Assembly: GCF_000969905.1 (NCBI RefSeq)
Contig: NZ_CP009520.1
Coordinates: 558,001-622,000, forward strand
Source of the DNA: Methanosarcina vacuolata Z-761
GTDB lineage: Archaea; Halobacteriota; Methanosarcinia; Methanosarcinales; Methanosarcinaceae
DNA: 64,000 nt
Direction: 5' to 3'
Shown: one piece after another, positions 46,767 to 55,763 of the stretch
Numbering within the stretch: the stretch's first letter is position 1
How the letters are laid out: each line of letters begins with the position of its first letter
The notes under the pieces: model-generated
What the model saw: only the letters and a program-made list of their open reading frames with translations
Databases searched by the model: none
What the model was told of the DNA's origin: nothing
Made by a program: the position numbers and the translations under genes

Positions 46767-46880
46767 GGACTTACGCAGTTGAACTAAAAATCAATAGCAT
46801 CAGACCATTAACTGTATAAAACGTGAGTGTAATCCACAGGCTTTGATGTAATTGATTTTGTTTCACAGGTGCGTAAGTCC
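46767..46880. mobile_element. MITE-like inverted-repeat element
   Basis: GGACTTACGCA (46767-46777) is exactly inverted at the other end as TGCGTAAGTCC (46870-46880). The interior continues as an imperfect long palindrome (TTGAACTAAAAATCAATAGC against the reverse complement of GTAATTGATTTTGTTTCAC), so the 114-bp element folds into one hairpin. It has no coding capacity. This is the look of a non-autonomous transposable element moved by an unidentified transposase. Confidence 0.65.
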
Positions 46881-47004
46881 TGAACTATTCAACCTGAATA
46901 AAACACATCAATAGCCATCTTTTATAGGATTACTAAAGATTTCGGCTCTTCATTATTTTGTGTGGCTACCCCATAATATCTTCATAAAAACCAATGCGGT
47001 CTTG

Positions 47005-47100
47005 ATTGAAAACGCACATGATTAAAAACGCACATGATTGAAAATGCACATGATTGAAAATGCACATGATTGAAAATGCACATGATTGAAAACGCACATG
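47005..47100. repeat. 16-bp tandem repeat, six copies
   Basis: ATTGAAAATGCACATG and variants with ACG or ATTAAA, head to tail. Confidence 0.9.
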
Positions 47101-47764
47101 ATATTCTTTGAATAACACGCGTAAACAATGAAAATGCTTGCAGATGGCAGTATTCTCATGCTAAATCATATGATCCATAGGGGATGGCGAGCCCAAATCT
47201 CTCAGAATTAGCTTCCATTAGTCACTGGCTATTGATTGCTTTTTTATTTTTATTTTATCGGGTATTATACCGAAAACAGTTACTAAACATTTTATCTCTT
47301 TGTATTAATTTTTATATCCAGTTTCTTCTCTTTTATTTTTTCCTATTTCTAATTCCAGATGATACCTTGAAATTAATGCTTGTTTTTGAGATTAACTTAC
47401 TATCCATCTTGTAAATTGATCTACAATTTCCAGGAAAAAAGTGCATGAATTAAACTAAAATTAAATATTTAATTGTACTATAGAGGCTGAAATAGGGTCT
47501 TAAATGTAAATTAAGGCTAATAAATTTTTTATCATAAGTAATTCATATAAAAAATAATATATAATGAGAATATTTATATTTATTTATATTCATTTTCTTC
47601 AAGCTAAAGTGATTTTATCTAAAAAATTTTGCCCCCAGTAGATCAGTTCTTTGAATAAGAGTATACGCTACAATCATGTATTCAAATGAACACTTCTACT
47701 AAATATCTATAAAGTTATCCTAAAAATCTCGTTCAAAACTGTTTTAACGGACGGAGGAATTGGA

Positions 47765-49699
47765 ATAAAAACATTAAACACTTTGTTAGTAACTTTTTTA
47801 ATTTTATTATTTTTATCTGGTCTTGGAGCTGCGGCTGAGATTATAGTGCAGCCAGGAAGTTCTATTCAAAAAGCTGTGAATAATTCATCTTCGGGCGATA
47901 TAATTACTGTAAAGCCCGGAACCTATATTGAAAATATCATAGTAACTAAAAACGATCTTACCATTCGGTCAGAATCAGGAAAACCTGATAACACAGTAAT
48001 TAAAGCCAAAAGTTCAGGGGCTAATGTGTTTCTCCTGCAGGGAGACAACATAAAGATATCTGGACTTAAGGCTATAGGAGCAACTCGATCCGGCTATTCA
48101 GGAATCTGTCTGTCTTCGTGCAGTAACTGCGTAATCGAGAATAACAAACTTTTGAGCAATTGTTATGGAATCTATCTCCTGCGTTCCAAAGGGGACAAGC
48201 TGTCAAAGAACACGGCTACAAATAATCTGCAATATGGAATTGTACTTGGGACTGCTACAGACAATACCATTTCAGGAAATACGGCCCTTAATAATGGCCG
48301 CGGTATTCATATTGGCAACTCTGATGGCAATACCCTCTCAGGCAATACTGTTCAAGACAATAGTGTTTATGGGCTTTATGTCTGTCCCAGAAGCGACACT
48401 AATCAGATTTACAACAATTACTTCAATGACACTAATATGACTATTAGAAATGGGATCGGAAATACCTATAATACCAAAAAAACCGCAGGCACTAATATTG
48501 TGGGCGGCCATTACATAGGAGGCAACTTCTGGGGAAAACCTGATGGTACAGGATTTTCCAATACTGCAGTAGATAGCGATGGAGACGGAATTTCCGATTC
48601 TGCATATAAGAATATAACAGGCAGCATCTATTCTGACAACCTTCCTCTAGTAACTTCTAAATCCGATACGTTAAAGCCAATTGCTGCGTTTTCGGCATCC
48701 CCTACATCAGGAAACGCGCCTTTGAGTGTAATATTTACTGACAGCAGTACAGGTTCGCCCACTTCATGGAAGTGGAGTTTCGGGGACGGAGCCACTTCAA
48801 CCGAACAGAACCCGGCACACACTTATTCTACTCAAGGGAACTATACGGTGGCACTTACAGTAAGCAACTCTGCAGGCAATAATACTGTAACAAAAACTGG
48901 GTATATAGCGGTAGGAACAACAGCGTCAAAGCCGGTTGTAAGTTTCTGGGGGTCTCCGAGAACAGGGAATGCGCCACTGAGCGTGACTTTTAAGGATAGT
49001 ACTTCAGGCTCCCCTACTGCCTGGAACTGGAGTTTCGGAGATGGGACCTTTTCAACAGTACAGAACCCGAAGCATACGTATTCGACAGCAGGAAATTACG
49101 TAGTAAAGCTGACAGCGACCAATGCTGCAGGAAATTCCACATTATCAAAATGGAATTATATAATAGTAACAGGAACGTCTTCGCAGGCCCCGATTGCTGC
49201 GTTTTCGGGATCTCCAACTTCTGGAAGTACGCCCCTGAGTGTAACATTTACTGACAGCAGTACAGGTTCGCCAACAGCATGGAACTGGAATTTTGGAGAC
49301 GGAACCAGTTCAACAGTCCAGAACCCTGTACATACATATTCGACAGCAGGAAGTTACGGTGTAACGCTTACAGTAAGCAACTCTGCAGGTAGTAATACGA
49401 CAACAAAATCCAGTTACATAAAAGTGACAGCAAACAGTACAACAAATGCAACAATACCTGTTGTAAGCTTCTGGGGATCACGAACTTCAGGAACAGCCCC
49501 TCTTACTATCACATTTACTGATGCAAGTACAAACACCCCTACTTCCTGGAACTGGAATTTTGGAGATGGAAACTATTCAACATTACAAAAACCAAGGCAC
49601 ACTTATTCAAAAGCAGGAAACTATTCATTAACACTTAAGGCAAGTAACGCAGCCGGCACTGGTACGAAGACCAGAGTCAATTATATAAAAGTAACATAA
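47765..49699 (+). CDS. Secreted beta-helix (NosD-like) and PKD protein with apparent ATA start
   Basis: 644 residues. The N-terminus MKTLNTLLVTFLILLFLSG (signal peptide) requires initiation at ATA 47765, 7 nt after a perfect GGAGG (47753-47757); the only other start nearby is a TTG six codons inside the signal peptide. Residues about 30-270 are a right-handed parallel beta-helix of the NosD/pectate lyase type (IENNKLLSNCYGIYLLRSKGDKLSKNTATNN and similar turns). Four PKD domains follow (from about residues 300, 385, 470 and 560). A role as surface-exposed or polysaccharide-associated protein is likely from the domains. It is the third PKD protein in a row here, but it does not share the duplicated leader of the other two. 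Confidence 0.88.
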   Translation: MKTLNTLLVTFLILLFLSGLGAAAEIIVQPGSSIQKAVNNSSSGDIITVKPGTYIENIIVTKNDLTIRSESGKPDNTVIKAKSSGANVFLLQGDNIKISGLKAIGATRSGYSGICLSSCSNCVIENNKLLSNCYGIYLLRSKGDKLSKNTATNNLQYGIVLGTATDNTISGNTALNNGRGIHIGNSDGNTLSGNTVQDNSVYGLYVCPRSDTNQIYNNYFNDTNMTIRNGIGNTYNTKKTAGTNIVGGHYIGGNFWGKPDGTGFSNTAVDSDGDGISDSAYKNITGSIYSDNLPLVTSKSDTLKPIAAFSASPTSGNAPLSVIFTDSSTGSPTSWKWSFGDGATSTEQNPAHTYSTQGNYTVALTVSNSAGNNTVTKTGYIAVGTTASKPVVSFWGSPRTGNAPLSVTFKDSTSGSPTAWNWSFGDGTFSTVQNPKHTYSTAGNYVVKLTATNAAGNSTLSKWNYIIVTGTSSQAPIAAFSGSPTSGSTPLSVTFTDSSTGSPTAWNWNFGDGTSSTVQNPVHTYSTAGSYGVTLTVSNSAGSNTTTKSSYIKVTANSTTNATIPVVSFWGSRTSGTAPLTITFTDASTNTPTSWNWNFGDGNYSTLQKPRHTYSKAGNYSLTLKASNAAGTGTKTRVNYIKVT

Positions 49700-50050
49700 T
49701 AAAAAATATCGTAAGTAAAAGTAGCATAGGTAAAAAGACCGTAAGTAAAAGTTTCATGAAAACAGGTTGGACGAAACCTGTTCACTAAGTAATTTAGTGC
49801 CTGAAGTTTTAATATAAACTACAGGCAACTCTTTTTTATTATATGGTAGGGTTGGGTTTCAAATAGGGTTAATATATTAAAAAGTTCAAACAGTTAATAA
49901 TTCAAACAGTTAATAATTCAAACAGTTAATAATTCAAACAGTTATCATTTCAAACAGTTAATAGTTCAAACAGTTAATAGTTCAAACAGTTAATAGTTCA
50001 AACAGTTAATAGTTCAAATAGTTTAACTTTTATTAATAACTCATCGGATC
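49700..50050. other. Gap with a 16-bp tandem repeat
   Basis: 351 bases between the convergent beta-helix gene and the helicase gene. A hairpin-like sequence (GAAACAGGTT region near 49760) may terminate the plus-strand transcript. The right half is the tandem repeat. Confidence 0.5.
49884..50024. repeat. 16-bp tandem repeat, about nine copies
   Basis: TTCAAACAGTTAATA(A/G) and close variants, head to tail, ending just after the stop of the XPD-like helicase. Confidence 0.92.
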
Positions 50051-52375
50051 TCAAAGCTTTTCAGCAAAGCTTCCAAAGTCCACACGATTTGAAGTCTGGG
50101 ACTCCGACTCATTTTTTGTGAGATTATTTGGCGTGACGTGTGCAAAAAATTCTTCCACAATACTTCCCACATCCCTGGGTGCAATGTCGATAAACTCTCT
50201 TTTTTCTTCAGGTGGGAAATAGTCAAAAACCGAAAATTTGCCGAGTTTACGTACCTGGGAGCCCTGGTAGCGGGAATCAAGGAGAATCCTTACTCCGTAG
50301 TCGTCTGGAGAACGTACTACTCTTCCCATTGCCTGTCTAACTTTCCTGATTGTAGGCACCTGGACTGCAAACTCCCAGCCTTCCCCACAGCCGAAAACCG
50401 CATCATAAGCAGACTCTACAGCCTTAATTCGGTCGTTTAGGGCCGGATATCCGATTCCCACTATAATCACGGTCCTGCCCCTGGAATCTCTGAAATCAAC
50501 ACCTTCACTCAATGTTCCCCAGAGATATGTTATAAGTAAGGCTTTTCCTCCCTGCTCTCCTATTTTGAAAAACTCCTTTCGGATTTCCTGGGCTGAAACC
50601 CCTGTTTCGTCAAGGAGAATAGGAATAGAAAGTTCAGGCTCAAGGAGTTTAGTATAGCGAAGTGCTTCAGCATAGCTCTGGAAGTAAATAATCACGTTCC
50701 CTGGCGATGCAACAGTAGCTGCAAGCAGGGCTTCTTTAATGTTTTCAAGCGTTTCCGGGCTGTCCCGATTCTTTGCAAAAAGCGGAGGGATGGAAACCGC
50801 AAGAGTAAGCCTCCTTTCTCTGGGAAATGTCGTGCCATAGGAAATTTCTTCCACTTCTCTTGAGATGCCAAGTGTGGATTTTATCATTTCGAAGGGCCGG
50901 AGTGTAGCCGACATGAGTACTGCCGCATAAATGGAATCAAATAGAGGCTGAGTCACATTTTTAGGGATACATGTGAAAAGCTCAATCCTGCCGGCGATTC
51001 TATCGCTTTTGAAATCCCTGCGCACGTTCAGAACTGGATAATAGTTTTGCCTATCCGAAAGCACGAGGTAAGAGGATAAAAAGTCTGCAACATATCTGAT
51101 CTGGGAACGTTTTGGAACTGTAAGGAGCCCTTTTTTGTAATTTTCCGCATAGACCTCTTCCAGCCTTCCTCCAAACTCGCCAATCTCCCGCAGCCGGGTC
51201 AGGACTTTTTCTTCATCCGAAAAACCTTCCTTTATCGCTTCCCGTAAAAAGCGAGCTTTCAGGATGTCAAAGCGTTCATAAGGGTCGCTGATCTGAATGT
51301 CCTGCCAGTGTTTTCCAAGCCTGTTCCTTTCCCCAAACTTCAATTTCGCATCATATGTGTCCCTGAGAGCGGCAAGGAGGCAGGTAAACAGCTTTTTCGC
51401 ATATAGTCGAGCTGCGTAGTCCTGGTCAAGGGGAATGCCGCCTCCCGAACCAGTTTCTTTACCTAACATAAAAGAATTGTCAGATTCGGGAGTCTCGCCT
51501 ACTTCCGAAAGGGCTTTTTCAATAGTCAATTCCGAGAGCATTGTTGAAGAATGGGAACGGGCAGATGCCTCAATATTATGCGCTTCATCAAAAATTAGGA
51601 TGATATCTTCAGGGTCGCGTTCAAGCCATTTAAGCAGCATCATGAAAATCTCAGCACTGAGGACGTGATGAAAATTGCAGATTAGAAGTTCGGCTTTTTT
51701 GAGTTCTTTTTTCAGCAGTTCATACCCGCACATGTCACGGTCTTCGGCATACTCCAGGACTTCTTCCGGGCTTCTTACATCGGAAAAAAGCCAGTTGGAA
51801 AATTCGCTACCTTCAAATTTCAGTACTTCATAAAGCTCCGGGCAGGAATTGCTCCTTAAAGCCCGAGTTTTTTTCTTAGTTTCTTCAAGTTCTTTTTCAA
51901 GCTCAGTTCTCAGGGAATAAAGAGCAGGGTCTTTTGTCCTTTTGTATTTCTCATAGGCATCCTTTAGTTCTTTTTCTTTTGAAGAAACTTCTCTTTCAAG
52001 GTCAAGGAGGTCATAGGTATTTTCCCCTTTGAGCCTGCATTCTTCGTAATCGAGATTTTCAGGGCACATTGAAGTCTTGCCCTTGAAAACGATTGTTTTT
52101 ATTTCGTTGCCCCGGGAAATCTCTCTTGCTTCATTTATAAATTGAACCATCTGCTGATGGACGTTGGTGACTATAATAACGACTTTATTGAGTTTTTTCC
52201 CCACACTCAATGCAGGGGCAAGTGCACTTAAAGTCTTGCCTGTCCCGCATGCCCCTTCAAAGAGTACGATTTTTTCGCTCAGGAGAGACGAGTGAATCTT
52301 TTCCATGGCTTCTGCCTGGTTAGGGTAGCAACTCTGTTTCGTAAAATACCGCATATATCCGTTCTTTTGCGTCAT
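50051..52375 (-). CDS. XPD/Rad3-type DNA helicase
   Basis: 774 residues. Walker A is GACGTGKT (41-48), the DEAH box is at 263-266, and the C-terminal helicase domain has SEGVDFRDSRGRTVIIVGIGYP and the QAMGRVVRSPDDYG motif VI. Four cysteines between Walker A and DEAH (Cys104, 113, 178 and 216) match the iron-sulfur cluster of the XPD/FANCJ/DinG group. The enzyme is a 5' to 3' DNA helicase; in archaea the cellular role (repair, or restart of replication) is not settled. It has no obvious partner gene. An upstream 14-bp repeat array lies directly beyond its promoter. Confidence 0.93.
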   Translation of the reverse strand: MTQKNGYMRYFTKQSCYPNQAEAMEKIHSSLLSEKIVLFEGACGTGKTLSALAPALSVGKKLNKVVIIVTNVHQQMVQFINEAREISRGNEIKTIVFKGKTSMCPENLDYEECRLKGENTYDLLDLEREVSSKEKELKDAYEKYKRTKDPALYSLRTELEKELEETKKKTRALRSNSCPELYEVLKFEGSEFSNWLFSDVRSPEEVLEYAEDRDMCGYELLKKELKKAELLICNFHHVLSAEIFMMLLKWLERDPEDIILIFDEAHNIEASARSHSSTMLSELTIEKALSEVGETPESDNSFMLGKETGSGGGIPLDQDYAARLYAKKLFTCLLAALRDTYDAKLKFGERNRLGKHWQDIQISDPYERFDILKARFLREAIKEGFSDEEKVLTRLREIGEFGGRLEEVYAENYKKGLLTVPKRSQIRYVADFLSSYLVLSDRQNYYPVLNVRRDFKSDRIAGRIELFTCIPKNVTQPLFDSIYAAVLMSATLRPFEMIKSTLGISREVEEISYGTTFPRERRLTLAVSIPPLFAKNRDSPETLENIKEALLAATVASPGNVIIYFQSYAEALRYTKLLEPELSIPILLDETGVSAQEIRKEFFKIGEQGGKALLITYLWGTLSEGVDFRDSRGRTVIIVGIGYPALNDRIKAVESAYDAVFGCGEGWEFAVQVPTIRKVRQAMGRVVRSPDDYGVRILLDSRYQGSQVRKLGKFSVFDYFPPEEKREFIDIAPRDVGSIVEEFFAHVTPNNLTKNESESQTSNRVDFGSFAEKL

Positions 52376-52436
52376 ACGTTTAACCTGGGATTTCCCGATT
52401 TACAATGATTCAGTGACTTTCTGATCTGCCGATGAT

Positions 52437-52622
52437 TAATAAATTAACTTTCATAAATTAACTTTCATAAATTAACTTTCATAAATTAACTTTCATAAAT
52501 TAACTTTCATAAATTAACTTTCATAAATTAACTTTCATAAATTAACTTTCATAAATTAACTTTCATAAATTAACTTTCATAAATTAACTTTCATAAATTA
52601 ACTTTCATAAATTAACTTTCAA
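52437..52622. repeat. 14-bp tandem repeat, about 13 copies
   Basis: ATAAATTAACTTTC repeated without interruption and almost without mismatches; the longest simple array of the window. No spacers, so not a CRISPR. Confidence 0.95.
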
Positions 52623-52699
52623 AAGTTTCAATGTTTCTGAAAATATTGTTAAAGGAATATTATTTCCGATTTTAAATTAACTCAGTGCCAGCTATTCTA

Positions 52700-52795
52700 G
52701 TGCTTTAGGTCTTCCTAATGCTTTAGGTCTTCCCTAATGCTTTAGATTTCCCCTAATACTTTAAGGTCTTCCTGATGCTTTAGATTTTCCGGATA
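52700..52795. repeat. Degenerate 18-21 bp repeat, about five copies
   Basis: Variants of GCTTTAGGTCTTCCCTAAT follow each other with differing lengths. Confidence 0.75.
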
Positions 52796-52917
52796 AAAGC
52801 AGAATTCAATACTAACATTTAAAATTCAATACTAACATTAAGATGCAGGAAGAGGATTTACTTTTATTTGTTGCGTGAGCGTTGTTTGTAGATCTTTATC
52901 TGAACTTATTCTCTATG

Positions 52918-53286
52918 TCACGATCTATCACTAAGCGATTGATCATTCAGTAAGCACTCTCTTCCAAGATACTCAATTCCCCATTTGCAGAGAGCGTCCA
53001 GGACCGGAAGCACAGTCTTTCCGAATTCGGTCAGTGAATACTCAACTCTAGGTGGGATTTCAGGATAAATTTCCCTGAGAATAAGCCCGTCTTCTTCGAG
53101 TTCCCTGAGCTGTTTCGTAAGCATCTTGGGTGAAATACCCTGCATACTTTGCTGGAGCCCTGAAAAACGCAGTTTTTCTGTCCTCAACTGCCAGAGGATA
53201 ATAGGCTTCCATTTGCCTCCAATTACCTCCAGAGTTGCTTCCACAGGACACTGGCAATGTTTGTTATTCCGGATTTGACTTACCAT
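52918..53286 (-). CDS. HxlR-family transcriptional regulator
   Basis: 122 residues of the HxlR winged-helix family: CPVEATLEVIGGKWKPIILWQL, RFSGLQQSMQGISPKMLTKQLRELEEDGLI and RVEYSLTEFGKTVLPVLDAL. Two cysteines near the N-terminus (HCQCP) match redox-sensing members of the family. It is divergent from an iron-sulfur flavoprotein and a nitroreductase, which are typical targets of HxlR regulators. Control of those genes is an inference from the arrangement. Confidence 0.92.
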   Translation of the reverse strand: MVSQIRNNKHCQCPVEATLEVIGGKWKPIILWQLRTEKLRFSGLQQSMQGISPKMLTKQLRELEEDGLILREIYPEIPPRVEYSLTEFGKTVLPVLDALCKWGIEYLGRECLLNDQSLSDRS

Positions 53287-53552
53287 ATACTCACATAGTA
53301 TACATTTTGTTAGTTAGTATCCGGATTGCATGTATAGTATATAAGTATAGTTATTGCAAATCAGATATCAATAAATACATTTTCTTAAAGAAAGAAAAAT
53401 CTGGCATCAATTGAAAAATTAATCCAGTATAAATTCAAAGAAAATGAAACTCAGATTAGACCTAATTCGGGTTAGACCTCAATTCAGGTTAGACCTAATT
53501 TCAGGTCATATCTAAGTTAAGCTTAGTTTAAAAAACAAGAGGAGTGAATAGA
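53287..53552. promoter_or_regulatory. Divergent promoter region between hxlR-type gene and flavoprotein
   Basis: 266 bases. Near the regulator start there are two TATAC-rich motifs (ATAGTATACA at 53295-53304 and GTATAGTATATAAG at 53333-53346), which could be operator or TATA elements. From 53455 to 53515 four degenerate copies of GGTTAGACCTAATTCA follow. Confidence 0.45.
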
Positions 53553-54110
53553 ATGAAAGTTATAGGTATTGTAGGAAGCCCCCGAAAGAACGGAAATACG
53601 AATATTCTTGTCCAGCAGGTCCTGGCAGGCGCAGCAGAAGCAGGTGCCGAGACCCGGACATTTATTCTCAATGAGATGAACTACAAAGGCTGCCAGGGCT
53701 GTGACTATTGTAAGGGCCATGACAAATGCAAACTTGAAGATGACCTTACGGAAGTATTCGAGGAGCTTGCATCAGCAGGTGGAGTCGTTTTTGGCTCTCC
53801 AATTTACTTTGGGCAGTTTACAGGCCAGATGAGGCTTTTCCTTGACCGCTGCTACTCCCTTATAAATGCAGACTTTTCTCCCCGTCTCCCTGTCGGGAAA
53901 AAAGCCGTGATTGTAGGAACTCAAGGTGCTCCTGACCCGGCAGCTTTTAAAGGCGTCTACGAGGAGTTCAAAGGACAAGTTTCTGGCTTCATGCAGGCAG
54001 AAGTAAAGGATGTCCTCGTAGGAGTTGGCTATCACGCTCCGGGAGAGGTTAAGGATAATATCGAGCTTATGGAAAAAGCGAAAAACGCAGGTCTTAACCT
54101 GTTCAAGTAA
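53553..54110 (+). CDS. Iron-sulfur flavoprotein, NADPH-dependent FMN reductase family
   Basis: 185 residues from the ATG at 53553 (GGAG 8 bases before). The flavodoxin-like FMN site is GIVGSPRKNGNTNIL, and the compact cysteine motif CQGCDYCKGHDKC (CX2CX2CX5C) matches the 4Fe-4S site of the methanosarcinal Isf proteins. GSPIYFGQFTGQMRLFLDR is the second FMN-contact element. Isf accepts electrons from ferredoxin and may remove oxygen or peroxide; the exact role here is unknown. It lies downstream of the divergent HxlR gene and upstream of a nitroreductase. Confidence 0.9.
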   Translation: MKVIGIVGSPRKNGNTNILVQQVLAGAAEAGAETRTFILNEMNYKGCQGCDYCKGHDKCKLEDDLTEVFEELASAGGVVFGSPIYFGQFTGQMRLFLDRCYSLINADFSPRLPVGKKAVIVGTQGAPDPAAFKGVYEEFKGQVSGFMQAEVKDVLVGVGYHAPGEVKDNIELMEKAKNAGLNLFK

Positions 54111-54274
54111 AAAGGTACAACGGAAAACAAAAACGAGAAATAAAGAAATAAGAAATAAAATTAAGCGGGAAGAAAAGTAAGATAAAGTGGGAAGAAAAAT
54201 AAAATGGGGAGGGAGAACTCTGGAGTGAGATTTTCTCGCCCAGATCTTTCAGGAATGAATAGGAGGGGTCTCAT

Positions 54275-54799
54275 ATGGAAACTCTTGAAGCAATCCACAC
54301 TCGTCAAAGCATTCGAAAATACACTGACAGGCCCGTTCCGAGGGAACTTGTTACCGAACTGCTAAGGGCCGCAATGAGTGCTCCATCTGCAGTCAATGCA
54401 CAGCCCTGGATCTTTATTGTTATTGATGACCGGAAGCTCCTTGACGAAATTCCCACTTTCAGCCCCTTTGCAGGTATGTGCAGGGAAGCTCCTCTTGCAA
54501 TTCTTGTCTGTGGGGATATAACGCTTGAAAAGGCTCCAGGATACTGGGTTCAGGACTGCTCGGCAGCTACCCAGAACCTCCTTCTTGCAGCTCACGACGC
54601 AGGGCTTGGAGCGGTCTGGACTGGAATCTATCCGATGAAGGATCGGATTGAAGGTTTCCGGAAAAATTTTGACCTGCCTGAAAATGTCATCCCTCTGGCT
54701 CTTGTGCCTGTAGGTTATCCTGACCAGAAACCAGGCTCTCAGGACAGGTTTGATAAAACAAAAATCTACCGCAATAAGTACGGTCAGAGAAGAGAATGA
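54275..54799 (+). CDS. Nitroreductase family protein
   Basis: 174 residues of the FMN-dependent nitroreductase family: ETLEAIHTRQSIRKYTDRPVPRELV, APSAVNAQPWIFIVI and the later DCSAATQNLLLAAHDAGLGAVWTG and PLALVPVGYP. Strong ribosome site (AGGAGG) before the ATG. Such enzymes reduce quinones, flavins or nitro compounds. It follows the flavoprotein by 164 bases and may share its control by the HxlR regulator. Confidence 0.92.
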   Translation: METLEAIHTRQSIRKYTDRPVPRELVTELLRAAMSAPSAVNAQPWIFIVIDDRKLLDEIPTFSPFAGMCREAPLAILVCGDITLEKAPGYWVQDCSAATQNLLLAAHDAGLGAVWTGIYPMKDRIEGFRKNFDLPENVIPLALVPVGYPDQKPGSQDRFDKTKIYRNKYGQRRE

Positions 54800-55169
54800 A
54801 GCTGTGAGGAAAGCAGAATAAAATTAGACTTTATTAAATGAATAATAGCAAGATAAAGCTATTCAAAGGTTTGAATCTTTGAAAAGACTTTTAATGAAGC
54901 TAAATTTGCCTGTTAATACCTTTTTGAAAAATAAATTGCGTTTCCGGATCTATTGGATGCGGAAAATACAAGATACTTTCCTAAACCAGGCCCCCAACAG
55001 AGATACTCAGGAAAGTACGAAAAGTATGGGAAGTACGAAAAGTATGGGAAGTACGGAAAGTACGAAATGTATGGGAAGTACGGAAAGTACGAAATGTATG
55101 GGAAGTACGGAAAGTATGAGAAGTTGAAACTTCAGGAAAAATAATTTTTGCTAAGAAGCTGGTGATTTA
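54800..55169. other. Gap with GA-rich tandem repeats
   Basis: 370 bases. 55010-55120 holds copies of GTACGGAAAGTACGAAATGTATGG-type repeats that are open in two frames (KYEKYGKYEMYG and STKSMGSTE), which I take as repeats, not proteins. Confidence 0.6.
55010..55122. repeat. GA-rich tandem repeat (GGAAGTACGAAAAGTAT type)
   Basis: Units of 15 or 24 bases built from GAAAGTACG and GTATGGGAAGTACG follow each other about seven times. Confidence 0.85.
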
Positions 55170-55460
55170 TTGACAATACGAGTGGTTGCAAAAAATTACG
55201 TCAAGCCTGAAAAGGTTCAGGAATTTCTGGGTTTGTGCAAAAGCCTTGTTGAAGCGTCATTAAAAGATGAAGGCTGCATAGATTATGGCCTGTATCAGGA
55301 ACTGGAGAGTTCAGGAGTCCTGACTTTCTTAGAGGAGTGGAAAGATGAAAAAAGCCTTGATCAACATTTAAATTCCAGTCATTTTAAAGAAATATTTCCA
55401 CTGCTTTCAGAATACCTTGAAAAAGAAACTGAGGTTAATGTATACAGAAAAACGTTGTAA
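55170..55460 (+). CDS. Antibiotic biosynthesis monooxygenase (ABM/YgiN) domain protein
   Basis: 96 residues with a TTG start 4-5 bases after GGTGAT. The ferredoxin-like ABM fold shows in VVAKNYVKPEKVQEFLGLCKSL, DEGCIDYGLYQELESSGVLTFLEEWKDEKSLDQHLNSSHFKEI and the final strand ETEVNVY. Members act as small oxygenases or quinol-related enzymes; the substrate is unknown. It stands next to redox genes (flavoprotein, nitroreductase), which fits oxidative-stress functions. Confidence 0.88.
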   Translation: MTIRVVAKNYVKPEKVQEFLGLCKSLVEASLKDEGCIDYGLYQELESSGVLTFLEEWKDEKSLDQHLNSSHFKEIFPLLSEYLEKETEVNVYRKTL

Positions 55461-55763
55461 TATCCAGGTGTGTTTTTACCGATTTAATTCTTAAAACTCT
55501 GTTCCTGGACACGTTTTGGAAAATCAGTATTAAACCTGGTTCAATAGTGAATAAAATTGAAAGGGAGACATTTTTATGGCAGAGAAAACCAAGATCAATA
55601 ATTTGGTCTTATATTCCATGCCAGTAACTCCTTTTTGAGCAAACCTTGGGAGATATATCTTGAAAGTGATTTTACCCCCAAAAAATAGCAGATTCATAAT
55701 ATAAATCAATAAAAGATACGTTTGCTACTTTAAAGCAGAGTTTTCACTTCTCCCCTTTTCATT
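55461..55763. other. Gap with a possible broken small frame
   Basis: 303 bases. ATG at 55576 with a GGGAG ribosome site gives MAEKTKINNLVLYSMPVTPF and then TGA; in the next frame, beyond a run of five T, the translation goes on as LSKPWEIYLESDFTPKK. This looks like a small gene with a frameshift, of unknown family. Confidence 0.35.

Larger units (their letters stand above)
46660..47764. other. 1.1-kb gap with a MITE-like element and 16-bp repeats
   Basis: Contains the inverted-repeat element at 46767-46880 and a 16-bp tandem repeat at 47005-47100. An open frame at 47184-47414 is a hydrophobic AT-rich translation without a ribosome site and is not called. The rest, up to the beta-helix gene, is very AT-rich and holds its promoter. 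Confidence 0.55.
52376..52917. other. Gap filled by two tandem repeat arrays
   Basis: 542 bases with no gene. Left part: 14-bp array (52437-52622). Right part: degenerate copies of GCTTTAGGTCTTCCCTAAT (52700-52795). Promoter of the helicase gene should be at the left edge. Confidence 0.7.

Noticed and set aside
47184-47414. 76-codon hydrophobic frame
   Set aside because: AT-rich composition (Phe, Leu, Ile) alone explains it; no ribosome site before the ATG.
52437-52622. CRISPR-like regular repeats
   Set aside because: The 14-bp units are directly adjacent without spacers and no cas genes are present; it is a simple tandem repeat.
54879-55144. Two overlapping frames with SMGSTE and KYGKYE repeats
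   Set aside because: Both are created by the GA-rich tandem repeat; neither has a convincing non-repeat part.
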